DNA of 64,000 bases from Nitrospirota bacterium (GCA_015233725.1 JADFXD010000001.1:1-64000); one strand, 5' to 3'. Positions 46,932 through 57,104 are shown, counted from the stretch's first letter. A program made the numbers and translations. The notes: generated from the sequence alone by a model not told the origin.

Positions 46932-47046
46932 ATTGCCTCACCTCCTGGTTCACATAATTCGCAGCTCATACTCCCTTACTCCAGCACCTTGCCAAACCCG
47001 CTACTCTCAAGGCATGGCCTCATTTCCACAAACCTCATGGCCCATA

Positions 47047-47289
47047 TCAGGCTATGGAATTAACCAGGCTCTCCGTTGCCTCTTTTGGGGCACTCGTAGA
47101 GGTGGTATTGTCTGTAGTCTCACTGGCCTTTGCCTTTGCCGTATCAGAGATAGTTACTGACACACCGCTTGTGGCCCCAGCGCTGTTTTGTTCCCTTGCC
47201 TTCTCCGCCGGACCTTCGGTCTTTTCCTCCTGTGCCTTATTCGCGCTATATGTATACGCTGCTTGATTATTTACTGCACCTATTGCCAT
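47047..47289 (-). CDS. Small Ala/Thr-rich protein, probable flagellum-associated
   Basis: 80 aa; SD aaggaggt; sigma28-type promoter upstream; adjacent to flaG. Confidence 0.65.
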   Translation of the reverse strand: MAIGAVNNQAAYTYSANKAQEEKTEGPAEKAREQNSAGATSGVSVTISDTAKAKASETTDNTTSTSAPKEATESLVNSIA

Positions 47290-47335
47290 ACTACTTACCT
47301 CCTTAATCTATGCGATTTTAAAACTCTTGATCTAT

Positions 47336-47362
47336 TTATCGGTAAAGTTTCCTAAAACTTTA
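47336..47362 (-). promoter_or_regulatory. Sigma28 (FliA)-type promoter
   Basis: Minus strand TAAAGTTT-N11-ACCGATAA, close to consensus TAAAGTTT-N11-GCCGATAA. Confidence 0.75.
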
Positions 47363-47398
47363 ATGCCCTGCAAAAAAAATATATTTGACTTCCATACA

Positions 47399-48586
47399 TC
47401 ACTCCCTTTTAGGGTGTTTTATCTCGCCAAAGGTGATCCTGAACGTCGTTCCAGGGTTGGTTTCACACTGTATGGAGCCTTCCAGTTGGTCTAGCGCCAG
47501 GGCGTTTACAAGCCTTAATCCCAGGGTTTGTGCGTTTTTGAGGTCTATACCGGATGAGATGCCAATGCCCGTATCGCTGATCTTCAGGGTAAATGTCCCG
47601 TCGGGTTGTACCTTTAGCTCTACGGTAATGTTGCCCTCCATCTCTGCCACAAAGGCATATTTCAGGGAGTTCGATACGATCTCGTTTATAATTAACCCGC
47701 ATGGCACTGCCGTATCAATCCCTATGGAGCACTCGTCTATGTCGGTTATCAGATGTATCTTCTGTGTGTTGAGGCAGTAGGAGGCATACAGATGATTCAG
47801 GAGGTTTTCCACATATTTCCCGAAATCTATCCTCTCCATGTTGTCTGACTGATAGAGTTTTTCATGGATGAGGGCCATGGCCTTTAGTCTCCTCTGGCTG
47901 TCCCGAAACATATCCAGGGACTCCTCGCTGGTGATATAGCGCATCTGGAGGTCTAGCAGGCTGGAGACTATCTGGAGGTTGTTCTTTACCCGGTGGTGGA
48001 TCTCGCGCAGGAGCACCTCTTTCTCCCTCAACGAGTGTTTCAGGCTCTCCTCTGCCTTGAGGCGTTCGTGTATCTCTACGTGGAGCTGTTCGTTGGTGGT
48101 CTTAAGCTGTGAGGTTCGTTTTTCAACGAGGTCTTCCAACATATAACGATACTTCCAGAGTTCTTCTTCCATTTTATTACGGGCGTGGAGTTGTCTTTTG
48201 AGGTCCTTTTCCACTTGCTTTAGCGAGATAGAGTTTTTGACCAACCCCCTTAGTTCGTAGAGGTTAAACGGTTTATGTAAAAACGCGCTTACGCCCAGCT
48301 CAAAACACCTCTCCATGTCCTCATCGCTGCCGTGACCTGTGAGCACAATGACCGAATATGGGTCCGTTGGGGTAAGTTCTATCTTTTGCAAGAACTCTAC
48401 GCCATCCATAACCGGCATCTTAAGGTCCAGGATTATGAGGATTGGGTTGATCTCGTGAAACAGCTTTATGCCATCGAGGCCGTTTTTGGCCTCATAGATG
48501 GTGTAGCCGTATATCCTTATGTGTTTTTTGATAGCGTCTATTACGATCTGCTCGTCATCGAGTATGAGTATCTTGTGATTATACAT
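47399..48586 (-). CDS. Response regulator-histidine kinase (HisKA_2/HATPase type)
   Basis: ILILDDEQIVIDA, LIILDLKMPVMDG; LREIHHRVKNNLQIVSSLLDLQ; CGLIINEIVSNSLKYAF. Confidence 0.9.
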   Translation of the reverse strand: MYNHKILILDDEQIVIDAIKKHIRIYGYTIYEAKNGLDGIKLFHEINPILIILDLKMPVMDGVEFLQKIELTPTDPYSVIVLTGHGSDEDMERCFELGVSAFLHKPFNLYELRGLVKNSISLKQVEKDLKRQLHARNKMEEELWKYRYMLEDLVEKRTSQLKTTNEQLHVEIHERLKAEESLKHSLREKEVLLREIHHRVKNNLQIVSSLLDLQMRYITSEESLDMFRDSQRRLKAMALIHEKLYQSDNMERIDFGKYVENLLNHLYASYCLNTQKIHLITDIDECSIGIDTAVPCGLIINEIVSNSLKYAFVAEMEGNITVELKVQPDGTFTLKISDTGIGISSGIDLKNAQTLGLRLVNALALDQLEGSIQCETNPGTTFRITFGEIKHPKRE

Positions 48587-51194
48587 CGGTTGTGTTACCA
48601 GCGACGGGGATATTAATGGTAAAGGTCGTGCCCTTGTTAATATTATTAGTCTCGCTCCTTACAGTCGCTGGGGTCTCACTCCTTACAGCCGCTGGCCTGG
48701 ACTCGCAGGTGATAGTGCCATTGTGTCCGGTGATTATCCCATATACAATGGAGAGACCCAGACCTGTGCCCATGCCAACCTCCTTGGTTGTGTAGAATGG
48801 TTCAAAAATCCTGTCCAAAATCTCCTCCTCTATGCCAATGCCGTTGTCAGTAATTTTTATAACGATAGATTTTTTATCTTCCGACCCCCTTATGTCTATA
48901 CATATCTCAGCAGAATCCTTGTCTTGAGACAGGGCATCCATAGCGTTTTGCAAGAGATTGATAAACACCTGCTCCAGTTGGTTGGCGCTTCCGATAACGG
49001 GGGGTAGGTCAGGCTCTATTTTTTTTGTGAGGACTATGTTGCTCAGGCGTATACGCTCACCCATGAGCAGGAGGCAGTTGCGTAAGACCGTTTCGATGCT
49101 TACCGGTTCCATCTCGACATCGTCACGTCGACCAAAGGTGCGTAAATGCTGGATTATATCAACGATCCTGTTTACCTGCTTATATGCCACAACGGCCTCT
49201 CTCTTAAGCTCATCGGTCCCAGCCACTGTAAGGAGCGAACCCAATCTTAATGCCCCCTGTTTGATCTCGAGGATCAGGCCCTGCAGGAAGCTGCTGATAT
49301 AGGTAAGGGGCTGGTTTATCTCATGCGCAATCCCCGTGGATATCTCGCCCAGTGTGGCCATCTTGGAGGAGGTCAACATCTTCAACTGTATCTTGTGGGA
49401 TTCCTCCTCGAGTTTTCTTATCTCCCGCATGTCGTGCGCAACGATTATAGTGTCGTTGATCCCCTCATCGTTAATGCTACTATCGTTGATGTCTTGGGGG
49501 CTACTATGCCCGAGTCTGGAGAGATTGACCAGGACGGGGATATCCTCTGAATCTGCGATCTTCATCGACGTAAACAGGTCCTTGACGTTACCCTTTGCCT
49601 GTGCCCCGTTGATGGCCTCCAGGATGTTGCCCCCAAATACGGAGTCAACCCTCTTGCCCACCAGTTGGTCATCGTCGTAGCCCAGAAGTGTGCAGGCGGA
49701 GTGGTTTACCGTCTGGATAATGAGGTCGCTATTGACAACCATAAGGGCGTCCGTAAGCGACAACAGGACACTTTCGAGGTATGTATTTGCGTGGAGCAGT
49801 TGTGCCGTCCTCTCCCTGACCCTTGTCTCGAGTTCGTCGTTGTATTTCTTTAAGGCCTCCTCGGCCCTCTTGATATCGGTGATGTCATGGAATATCCCAC
49901 GCGTTACAGAGGGGACGCCGTTTTCAAATATGCAGTTGACACTGCCCAGAACCACAATGTTTCTGCCATCCCTGGTGACAAATACCGTCTCAAATCTACT
50001 GGATATGCTGCCTATCAAAAAGCAGTTGAAGTTGTGAAGGGCATTGTCAAAGTGATCGGGGTGGATCACATCAGAGAGGGTCAGCGATTCCACCTCGTCT
50101 TCCCTATAGCCGAGGGTGTTAAGCCATGAGCGATTTACGTACTTGAAACTCCCATCGGGGGTAACCACGTGGATCATGTCCGAGGCGTTGTCAAAGAAGT
50201 CCTGGAGTTGCTCGGTGTTTTTCCTGAGCTGTTCCTCGGCCAATTTCTTCTCCGTGATGTCCGAGATAAGGCCGTCGTAGGCGATGAGGTTTCCATTGGA
50301 GTCGTACCTGGCAACGGGGGTATTTCTTACCCATCTGATGGAGGCATCCTTATGGATAATGCGATGTTCTATGGAGAGTGCCGGTCCTCCTTTTAACATC
50401 TTGTACGCGAGATCAGTTACTGCCTTACGGTCCTCGCCGTGGATCATGCGGTACCACAGATAGGGGTCCTCGTCATACTCCTCCGTGGTGTATCCCGTTA
50501 CGGCCACGCAGCCGGGGCCATGTGTAGTGGCGATGGCGCGACCGTCCTTGACCTCCACCGTATAGATGTAATCTGTAATAGCTCCCAGCAGGCGTTTATA
50601 GCGGTTTTCGCTGTGTATTAAGGCCTCCTCGGCCAGTTTGCGCTGCGTTATATCCGAGATGAGGCCGTCATAGGCGATCAGGCGACTGTCCTGGTCGTGA
50701 CGAGGCACTATGGTGTTTCTTACCCAACGGACGGAGCCATTTTTGTGGATGATGCGATGGTCTATAGGAGGCGATGTCTCACCCGCGATCACTCGTCTGA
50801 CCTGGTTTTTGACCATCTCACGGTCAGGCAGGGCAATCATACGATACCACAGGTATTGGTCTGCCACGTACTCCTCGGAGGTATAGCCGGTAACGGCCAC
50901 GCAACCAGCCGAGTGACTTGTCGATACCGCCCGTGCGTCCTTGACCTCCACGGTATACATGTAGTCGGTGATTGCCCCAACAAGGCGCTTGTATCTGTTT
51001 TCGCTCAAGCGCAGGGCCTCTTCCACCTGCTTGCGCTCTCTGATCTCCTCCTGCAGCTCCTTGTTCACCCTGTCAAGCTCCTTTGTGCGCTGATAGATGT
51101 GCTGTCGCAGGGCGATATTGGCCTCAAAGAGCGAGTTAATGTTACTCTCTACCCGATCCTTGAGTATCTGCCTGAGATTATCTACAAACGACAT
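48579..51194 (-). CDS. Multi-PAS sensor histidine kinase
   Basis: Two near-duplicate PAS units (NRYKRLxGAITDYxYTVEVKD...), GEISTGIAHEINQPLTYISSFLQGL, QVFINLLQNAMDAL, GMGTGLGLSIVYGI. Confidence 0.92.
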   Translation of the reverse strand: MSFVDNLRQILKDRVESNINSLFEANIALRQHIYQRTKELDRVNKELQEEIRERKQVEEALRLSENRYKRLVGAITDYMYTVEVKDARAVSTSHSAGCVAVTGYTSEEYVADQYLWYRMIALPDREMVKNQVRRVIAGETSPPIDHRIIHKNGSVRWVRNTIVPRHDQDSRLIAYDGLISDITQRKLAEEALIHSENRYKRLLGAITDYIYTVEVKDGRAIATTHGPGCVAVTGYTTEEYDEDPYLWYRMIHGEDRKAVTDLAYKMLKGGPALSIEHRIIHKDASIRWVRNTPVARYDSNGNLIAYDGLISDITEKKLAEEQLRKNTEQLQDFFDNASDMIHVVTPDGSFKYVNRSWLNTLGYREDEVESLTLSDVIHPDHFDNALHNFNCFLIGSISSRFETVFVTRDGRNIVVLGSVNCIFENGVPSVTRGIFHDITDIKRAEEALKKYNDELETRVRERTAQLLHANTYLESVLLSLTDALMVVNSDLIIQTVNHSACTLLGYDDDQLVGKRVDSVFGGNILEAINGAQAKGNVKDLFTSMKIADSEDIPVLVNLSRLGHSSPQDINDSSINDEGINDTIIVAHDMREIRKLEEESHKIQLKMLTSSKMATLGEISTGIAHEINQPLTYISSFLQGLILEIKQGALRLGSLLTVAGTDELKREAVVAYKQVNRIVDIIQHLRTFGRRDDVEMEPVSIETVLRNCLLLMGERIRLSNIVLTKKIEPDLPPVIGSANQLEQVFINLLQNAMDALSQDKDSAEICIDIRGSEDKKSIVIKITDNGIGIEEEILDRIFEPFYTTKEVGMGTGLGLSIVYGIITGHNGTITCESRPAAVRSETPATVRSETNNINKGTTFTINIPVAGNTTDV

Positions 51195-51203
51195 CTCGCC
51201 TTT

Positions 51204-51282
51204 GAGAAAAAAGAAAAAAGGGGGACGCCTGGCCGCCCCCCCTCAGACCCTCCTGCAAGGGCACCAGTGCCCTTGACCCCAT
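51204..51282 (-). repeat. GC-rich two-hairpin repeat (copy 17)
   Basis: gagaaaaaagaaaaaagggggacgcctggccgccccccctcagaccctcctgcaagggcaccagtgcccttgacccc. Confidence 0.88.
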
Positions 51283-51301
51283 AATGCTCAATCCTCATAG
51301 C

Positions 51302-52450
51302 TCAATTCTCATAGCTCTCTGGCGTCCCTGCTGATGACTTCACAACCTTCTCGGGGTTGTAGTCAATCTGCGCCAGGAGCTCCTTGACATACCATAACTC
51401 TTTTGTAACAGCGGCGGGGATAGCGGGGGTCTTACCATTTTTTGAGACCACGCCATCTGCCAGGTACATCTTTTTGATCTGCTCCAGGCTCTCAAGGCGT
51501 TGGGGGAGGTTCTGGGCGTACCATGTCTTCTTATACTGGGCGTACTCCCTGTCAGCCGGAGATATCTTCCTGGTTTTTGATACCTTTGTTTTAGATGTGG
51601 CCGATTTGGAGTTCAATCGGGAGTCAAGTTGGGAGTTCAACACGTATTCTTTCAGAACCTCCCGGATGGCAAATATCTTGCTTACGTAATTGGCGCTCTC
51701 GCTATTGTCCACGTTGGCGGCAAAGGGTTTAGGGTTACCCCCGAATTTTCTATAGTAGTGACTAACAGTCTTAGGAGACCGATTGTACGCCCAAAAGGCC
51801 CACAACCATCTGTCGCTGTTGGTGACCTTGTTGCCATTTGTCTTATACGCCCTGTCCCAGGCCAGGGTGAGGTTATAATTATCCTTTAAGAGCCTGATGG
51901 CCGCCTCCGTGCTGCGTTGAGCGTGGCTCCTGTAGTCGATGTCCTCGTCAATGAGACCGTAGGACTTGGCAGTGGCCGGCATAAACTGCCAGTACCCCTT
52001 TGCCCCGGCCCGTGACAACGCCTGTGAGTCCCACGCGGACTCGGCCAGGGCCAGAAACACTATCTCAAAGGGGATATCGTTATCCTTGCACTTCTGGTAG
52101 ATCATCTTCAGATGTCCGGCATCCAACATCTTATGCCACCCAACAAGCAGATGCTGATAGGTGGTTATGAGTTCCATACCCTTATCGTTTCTGTACTTGA
52201 CTAACTTCTTATCAAAGTCGAGGTCTCTTTCGCTGAAGATATTTCGCCACTTTATAACCTGTTGCTGGTTTGTCTTTCCCGTGGGGGGATATATGTGGGG
52301 CGACTGATGAAACAACCGCATCAGAAGCTCACTGTTAGTGACCTCGGGTGGTTTGCCAACAACCACCTTCGATACATTCGCATTGGCGACCGTATAAAGA
52401 ATTATCACTGGTAAGCCTAATCCTGCAAGCACTCTGTAGAGCATAATCAA
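51302..52450 (-). CDS. Lytic transglycosylase (MltD-like)
   Basis: IPFEIVFLALAESAWDSQALSRAGAKGYWQFMPATAKSYGL. Confidence 0.85.
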   Translation of the reverse strand: MIMLYRVLAGLGLPVIILYTVANANVSKVVVGKPPEVTNSELLMRLFHQSPHIYPPTGKTNQQQVIKWRNIFSERDLDFDKKLVKYRNDKGMELITTYQHLLVGWHKMLDAGHLKMIYQKCKDNDIPFEIVFLALAESAWDSQALSRAGAKGYWQFMPATAKSYGLIDEDIDYRSHAQRSTEAAIRLLKDNYNLTLAWDRAYKTNGNKVTNSDRWLWAFWAYNRSPKTVSHYYRKFGGNPKPFAANVDNSESANYVSKIFAIREVLKEYVLNSQLDSRLNSKSATSKTKVSKTRKISPADREYAQYKKTWYAQNLPQRLESLEQIKKMYLADGVVSKNGKTPAIPAAVTKELWYVKELLAQIDYNPEKVVKSSAGTPESYEN

Positions 52451-52663
52451 CCTCCTTATCTAAAGTTATTATATAAAATAATAGTTATATATATTGTACT
52501 CGCTACACGGCACCTGTTGTCAAGAGTTTTTTACAGCAAGAAAAATATTTGTTAATAAGGTGTTTGGCACTTGAAACTAAAGAAACACTTTTTATCCAGG
52601 AGCAATCGAATTTGAGATTAGCAGATTTCGATTTGATTAAATACAAGATACGTATCTCTTTTA

Positions 52664-52735
52664 TGGGGTCAAGGGCACTGGTGCCCTTGCAGGGGGGGGC
52701 CAGGGAATTACTGGAGCAGCCCCCCTTTTTTTTCT
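52664..52735 (+). repeat. GC-rich two-hairpin repeat (copy 18)
   Basis: ggggtcaagggcactggtgcccttgcaggggggggccagggaattactggagcagcccccctttttttt. Confidence 0.88.
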
Positions 52736-53461
52736 TTATTTCTTGCATTTGCGGTTGATTGCGCTGCATATACCGTGGAGCATGTCCACTTCCCAGTGGG
52801 TGAGTCCGTAGCGACCGATGAGGTGCCTGACATTTCGTATAATGTCTGACTCAAGGTCCTCCGAGCCTCTCATGTCAAGATCGAGTCCCCTCAGCGCCTC
52901 TTCGATGCGGTCGTAGAGGCGGTTGAGCTGCACCTGGGGCACAAGCTCGGTCACCGGGTGCCTCTGAAGCGTATCGTCTCCACAGGAGAGCTCGTAGGCG
53001 ACGAGCAAGACCGCCTGTGCCAGGTTAAGCGATGGTTGCTCCCGTGAGGTGGCGATCGTCATCAGGGAGCCGCACTGGTTGATCTCAGTACTGAGGAGGC
53101 CGTTGTCCTCGCGCCCAAAGAGTATGGCGACCCTGTTGTTACTCGATGCCCCGGAGATACCCGCAACCGCCTCCTTGATGGGAGAGATCACCCCGCGCGT
53201 CTTGCCCATGTGTCGTGTCGTGCCAACGACGATGGCCTTGTCGCCGATTGCCTCCGCGAGGCTCCTATAGACCGTGGCGCCCTCCAGGACGTCAACCGCC
53301 CCGTGGGCAAAGGCGTAGGCCTCGGCGTTGAGGTAGTCGCAGGGTGGGTCAACGAGGCAAAGCCTGGCAAAGCCCATGTTCTTTATAGCCCTGGCCGCCG
53401 CTCCGATATTGCCAGCCTCCCGCGGCTGCACCAGCGTAAAGTAAATGTTATCTCTTACCAT
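52736..53461 (-). CDS. trmJ: tRNA/rRNA methyltransferase, TrmJ-like SPOUT
   Basis: IYFTLVQPREAGNIGAAARAIKNMGFARLCLVDPP; AILFGREDNGLLSTEINQC; PSLNLAQAVLLVAYEL. Confidence 0.9.
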   Translation of the reverse strand: MVRDNIYFTLVQPREAGNIGAAARAIKNMGFARLCLVDPPCDYLNAEAYAFAHGAVDVLEGATVYRSLAEAIGDKAIVVGTTRHMGKTRGVISPIKEAVAGISGASSNNRVAILFGREDNGLLSTEINQCGSLMTIATSREQPSLNLAQAVLLVAYELSCGDDTLQRHPVTELVPQVQLNRLYDRIEEALRGLDLDMRGSEDLESDIIRNVRHLIGRYGLTHWEVDMLHGICSAINRKCKK

Positions 53462-53469
53462 AAAACGAC

Positions 53470-53550
53470 GAAGAAGAAGAAAAGAAAGAAAGGGGCGCCT
53501 GGCCGCCCCCCTTTAAAACCCCCTGCAAGGGGGCCAGCCCCCTTGACCCC
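53470..53550 (-). repeat. GC-rich two-hairpin repeat (copy 19)
   Basis: gaagaagaaaagaaagaaaggggcgcctggccgcccccctttaaaaccccctgcaagggggccagcccccttgacccc. Confidence 0.88.
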
Positions 53551-53684
53551 TTTTTGCGTGGGCTGGGGGGGTGAGTTGTGGCGTGGGGGGATGTATACAT
53601 TCTCTCATCGTATTTGCAAACCTCTGATTAGATATTATACAATATATTGTCGCTTTATTTTTTTAAGGTATAATGGAGGGTGTT

Positions 53685-56600
53685 GTGAAACATTCAAGGA
53701 TGTTTGTCTTATTATTTTGCATGTTAGCCTTTTATCTGGTTGTGCCTCACGCAGCTATGGCGGTTGGCATCACCGAGTACGCCATACCCACAGCGGGTAG
53801 TCAGCCGTATGGTATAACCTCTGGCGCTGATGGCAATCTATGGTTTACTGAATTTAACACTAACAAGATAGGGAAGATCACCACAGCAGGGGTTATTACC
53901 GAGTACACCATACCCACGGCGGGTAGTCAGCCGTATGGTATAACCTCTGGCGCTGATGGCAATCTATGGTTTACTGAACAACACGGTAACAAGATAGGGA
54001 AGATTACCACGGCAGGGGTCATCACAGAGTACGCCGTACCCACGGTGGGTAGTATGCCGTATGGTATAACCTCCGGCGCTGATGGCAATCTATGGTTTGC
54101 TGAATGGGCGGCTGACAAGATAGGGAAGATCACCACGGCAGGGGTCATCACAGAGTACGCTATACCCACGGTGGGTGGTCAACCTGGCGATATGACCTCC
54201 GGTGCAGATGGCAATCTATGGTTTACTGAATATAACGGTAACAATATAGGGAAGGTCACCACAGCAGGGGGTATCACAGAGTACGCTGTACCCACGGTGG
54301 GTGGTGGGCCGTATGGTATAACCTCCGGCGCTGATGGCAATCTATGGTTCACTGAATATAACGGTAACAATATAGGGAAGGTCACCACAGCAGGGGGCAT
54401 CACCGAGTACGCTGTACCCACGGTGGGTAGTCAGCCTTTTGGTATAACCTCTGGCGCTGATGACAATCTATGGTTTACTGAATATAACGCTAACAAGATA
54501 GGGAAGATCACCACGGCAGGGGTCATCACCGAGTACACCATACCAACAACGGGCGGTGGGCCTGCTGGTATAACCTCTGGAGCTGATGACAATCTGTGGT
54601 TTGTTGAAAATAGCAGTAACAATATAGGGAAGGTCACCATCAGCACACACGCGCCCACACCCGCGCCAGATATTAATTATTACAACCTAACCGTAACCAG
54701 GGCAGGGACAGGCAGCGGCAGCGTAACGGGCGCCCCCATGCCTATAACAACCTGGTCGGGCAACACCGGTGTTGTAAACCGGCCCGAGCTCTCTTATGAA
54801 ACCCTGATTGCAGTTGCATCGGATAATTCAACATTCACCGGCTACAGCGGCGATTGTACAGGGATGACCGCTAACTGTACCCTATCGATGACAAAGAATA
54901 TGAGCGTCACGGCGACGTTTACCCTGAAATCCCATAGGCTCACCGTAACCAGGTCGGGCACAGGCAGCGGTGATATCACGGTCTCCCCAGGAGACCTGAT
55001 GTGGTCAGGCAATGCTGGTACGGCAGATTATACAGACGCTGCTACGGTGATAACCCTCACGGCAGTTGCATCTGATGGTTCAACGTTTGATGGCTGGGGT
55101 GGCGACTGCTCAACAACAGCCACTACCTGTACGGTAACTATGTCTAAGGATACGAACGTCACGGCGTCGTTCACCCTACAACCCAGGACACTAACCGTGA
55201 CCAGGGCAGGCAACGGCAGCGGTGATATCACGGTCTCCCCTGTGAATTTGACGTGGTCTGGTAATGCTGGCACGGCTACTTACTTACAAGGCACGGTAGT
55301 CATCCTCATCGCGACGGCATATTCGGGGTCAATCTTCACGGGTTGGGGTGGCGACTGCTCAGGGACAGCCCCCGCCTGTACGGTAACTATGTCAAGGACT
55401 ATGAACGTGACGGCGAATTTCGCCTTAGTCAGGACGCTTAAGCTAACTATCACGGGCGATGGCAGTGGTACGGTTACAGCCTCAAAGGGGGTAATCTTAT
55501 GGAACCTTAAGACGGGAGCAGCTACATATGCCGATGGTACGCAGGAGTCCCTGACGGCATCTGCCTCTGCTGGTTCAACCTTTGCCGGCTACAGTGGCGA
55601 TTGCACAGGGACAGCCCCCACCTGCACGCTCACGATGACAAAGGATATGAGCGTCACGGCGACGTTTTCCTCACAATCCAGGAAGCTCACCGTAACCAGG
55701 TCGGGCTCAGGCGTCGGCAACGTCACGGCCTCCACTGGGAATTTGACCTGGTCTGGCAATTCAGGCACGGCAGTGTATACAATCGCTACCGTGGTAACCC
55801 TCACGGCTACGGTATCTTCGGGGTCGATCTTTACGGGTTGGGGTGGCGATTGCTCAGGGACAGCCCCCACCTGTACGCTAACCATGACAAAGGATACGAA
55901 CGTCACGGCGACGTTTGCCTCACAATCCAGGAAGCTCACCGTAACCAAGTATGGCTCAGGCGTCGGCAACGTCACGGCCTCCACTGGGAATTTGACGTGG
56001 TCTGGCGATTCAGGTACGGCAGATTATACAATCGCTACCGTGGTAACCCTCACGGCTACGGCAGAGCCTGATTCGACGCTCAAGGCATGGACAGGCTGCG
56101 ACACCACAAATGGCGCCACATGCGTTGTGACGATGACGGCATCAAAGGCCGTTACCGTACGCTTTTCCAAGGGTGTCGATGCCGTTAAAGGTGACTTTGA
56201 CGGCGATGGCAAGAGCGATCTTTTACTGGTAGACGACTCTAACGGTAATATCTATATCTTGCTTAGTAGTGCAGTACAAACCTCATCTGGAGTAAACGCC
56301 TCATCCAAAGGCTATCCGGGCAAGGCTGCCTCCAGCCATTGGCATGTCTTGGCAACGGGTGACTTCAACGGCGATGGCAAGGCCGATATCCTCTGGCAAG
56401 ACTCCTCAACCGGCGACGTTGTGGTCTGGCTTATGGATGGCACAACCACAACGAAAGAGGCTTACGTGCGCAGGGGGATGTCGGTGGATTGGGTGTTTAA
56501 GGGCGTTGGCGACTTCAACGGCGATGGCAAGAGCGGCATCCTGTGGCACAACACCTCCAATGGTGGCATAGAGGTCTGGCTTATGGACGGTGATACGATA

Positions 56601-57104
56601 AAGACAGCCGGTATGCCTGCCATCGTGCACTTATCGAAGTGGCGGATACAAGCGATAGCTGACTTCGACGGCGACGGCAAGACCGACATACTGTGGTATA
56701 ACACCTCCGATGGCAGCCTCTACATGTGGTTTATGGATGGCTGTCTTATATCGTCAAGTGTCTCCATCGCCGCCACATCCGATATCACCTGGCAGATACA
56801 AGCGGTGGCCGACTTAAACGGCGATGGCAAGGCAGACATCATCTGGCAGAACAGTTCAACTGGCGATGTCGGGGTCTGGATTATGGATGGGGTTACCGTA
56901 AAATCTATGGACACTGTCTACAAGACCTTACCCAATAACTGGCAGTTCAGGAGCACCGGCGACTTCAACGGCGACGGCAAGGCCGACCTACTCTGGCAAG
57001 ACTCCTCAACCGGCGACGTCGCGGCATGGTTTATGGGCGGGACAACCATAGCCAGCACAGGGGGCATCGCAAGAGGCATTCCAAGCAACTGGCTTGTTAA
57101 ATAA
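53685..57104 (+). CDS. Secreted Vgb-like beta-propeller + InlB-type repeats + FG-GAP repeat protein
   Basis: 7x EYAIPTxGSQPYGITSGADGNLWFTExNxNKIGKITTAGVIT; LTVTRxGxGSGDITVSPxxLTWSGNxGTA repeats; [13 protein letters not shown] repeats; GTG start 53685 after ggaggg. Confidence 0.88.
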   Translation: MKHSRMFVLLFCMLAFYLVVPHAAMAVGITEYAIPTAGSQPYGITSGADGNLWFTEFNTNKIGKITTAGVITEYTIPTAGSQPYGITSGADGNLWFTEQHGNKIGKITTAGVITEYAVPTVGSMPYGITSGADGNLWFAEWAADKIGKITTAGVITEYAIPTVGGQPGDMTSGADGNLWFTEYNGNNIGKVTTAGGITEYAVPTVGGGPYGITSGADGNLWFTEYNGNNIGKVTTAGGITEYAVPTVGSQPFGITSGADDNLWFTEYNANKIGKITTAGVITEYTIPTTGGGPAGITSGADDNLWFVENSSNNIGKVTISTHAPTPAPDINYYNLTVTRAGTGSGSVTGAPMPITTWSGNTGVVNRPELSYETLIAVASDNSTFTGYSGDCTGMTANCTLSMTKNMSVTATFTLKSHRLTVTRSGTGSGDITVSPGDLMWSGNAGTADYTDAATVITLTAVASDGSTFDGWGGDCSTTATTCTVTMSKDTNVTASFTLQPRTLTVTRAGNGSGDITVSPVNLTWSGNAGTATYLQGTVVILIATAYSGSIFTGWGGDCSGTAPACTVTMSRTMNVTANFALVRTLKLTITGDGSGTVTASKGVILWNLKTGAATYADGTQESLTASASAGSTFAGYSGDCTGTAPTCTLTMTKDMSVTATFSSQSRKLTVTRSGSGVGNVTASTGNLTWSGNSGTAVYTIATVVTLTATVSSGSIFTGWGGDCSGTAPTCTLTMTKDTNVTATFASQSRKLTVTKYGSGVGNVTASTGNLTWSGDSGTADYTIATVVTLTATAEPDSTLKAWTGCDTTNGATCVVTMTASKAVTVRFSKGVDAVKGDFDGDGKSDLLLVDDSNGNIYILLSSAVQTSSGVNASSKGYPGKAASSHWHVLATGDFNGDGKADILWQDSSTGDVVVWLMDGTTTTKEAYVRRGMSVDWVFKGVGDFNGDGKSGILWHNTSNGGIEVWLMDGDTIKTAGMPAIVHLSKWRIQAIADFDGDGKTDILWYNTSDGSLYMWFMDGCLISSSVSIAATSDITWQIQAVADLNGDGKADIIWQNSSTGDVGVWIMDGVTVKSMDTVYKTLPNNWQFRSTGDFNGDGKADLLWQDSSTGDVAAWFMGGTTIASTGGIARGIPSNWLVK
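53775..54648 (+). repeat. Seven tandem 126-bp coding repeats (42-aa Vgb-type propeller blades)
   Basis: gagtac... recurs at 53775, 53901, 54027 and onward at 126-bp spacing with high identity. Confidence 0.92.

Noticed and set aside
53775-54648. Possible CRISPR array (regular repeats)
   Set aside because: The 126-bp repeats are contiguous and in frame, encoding propeller blades; no unique spacers.
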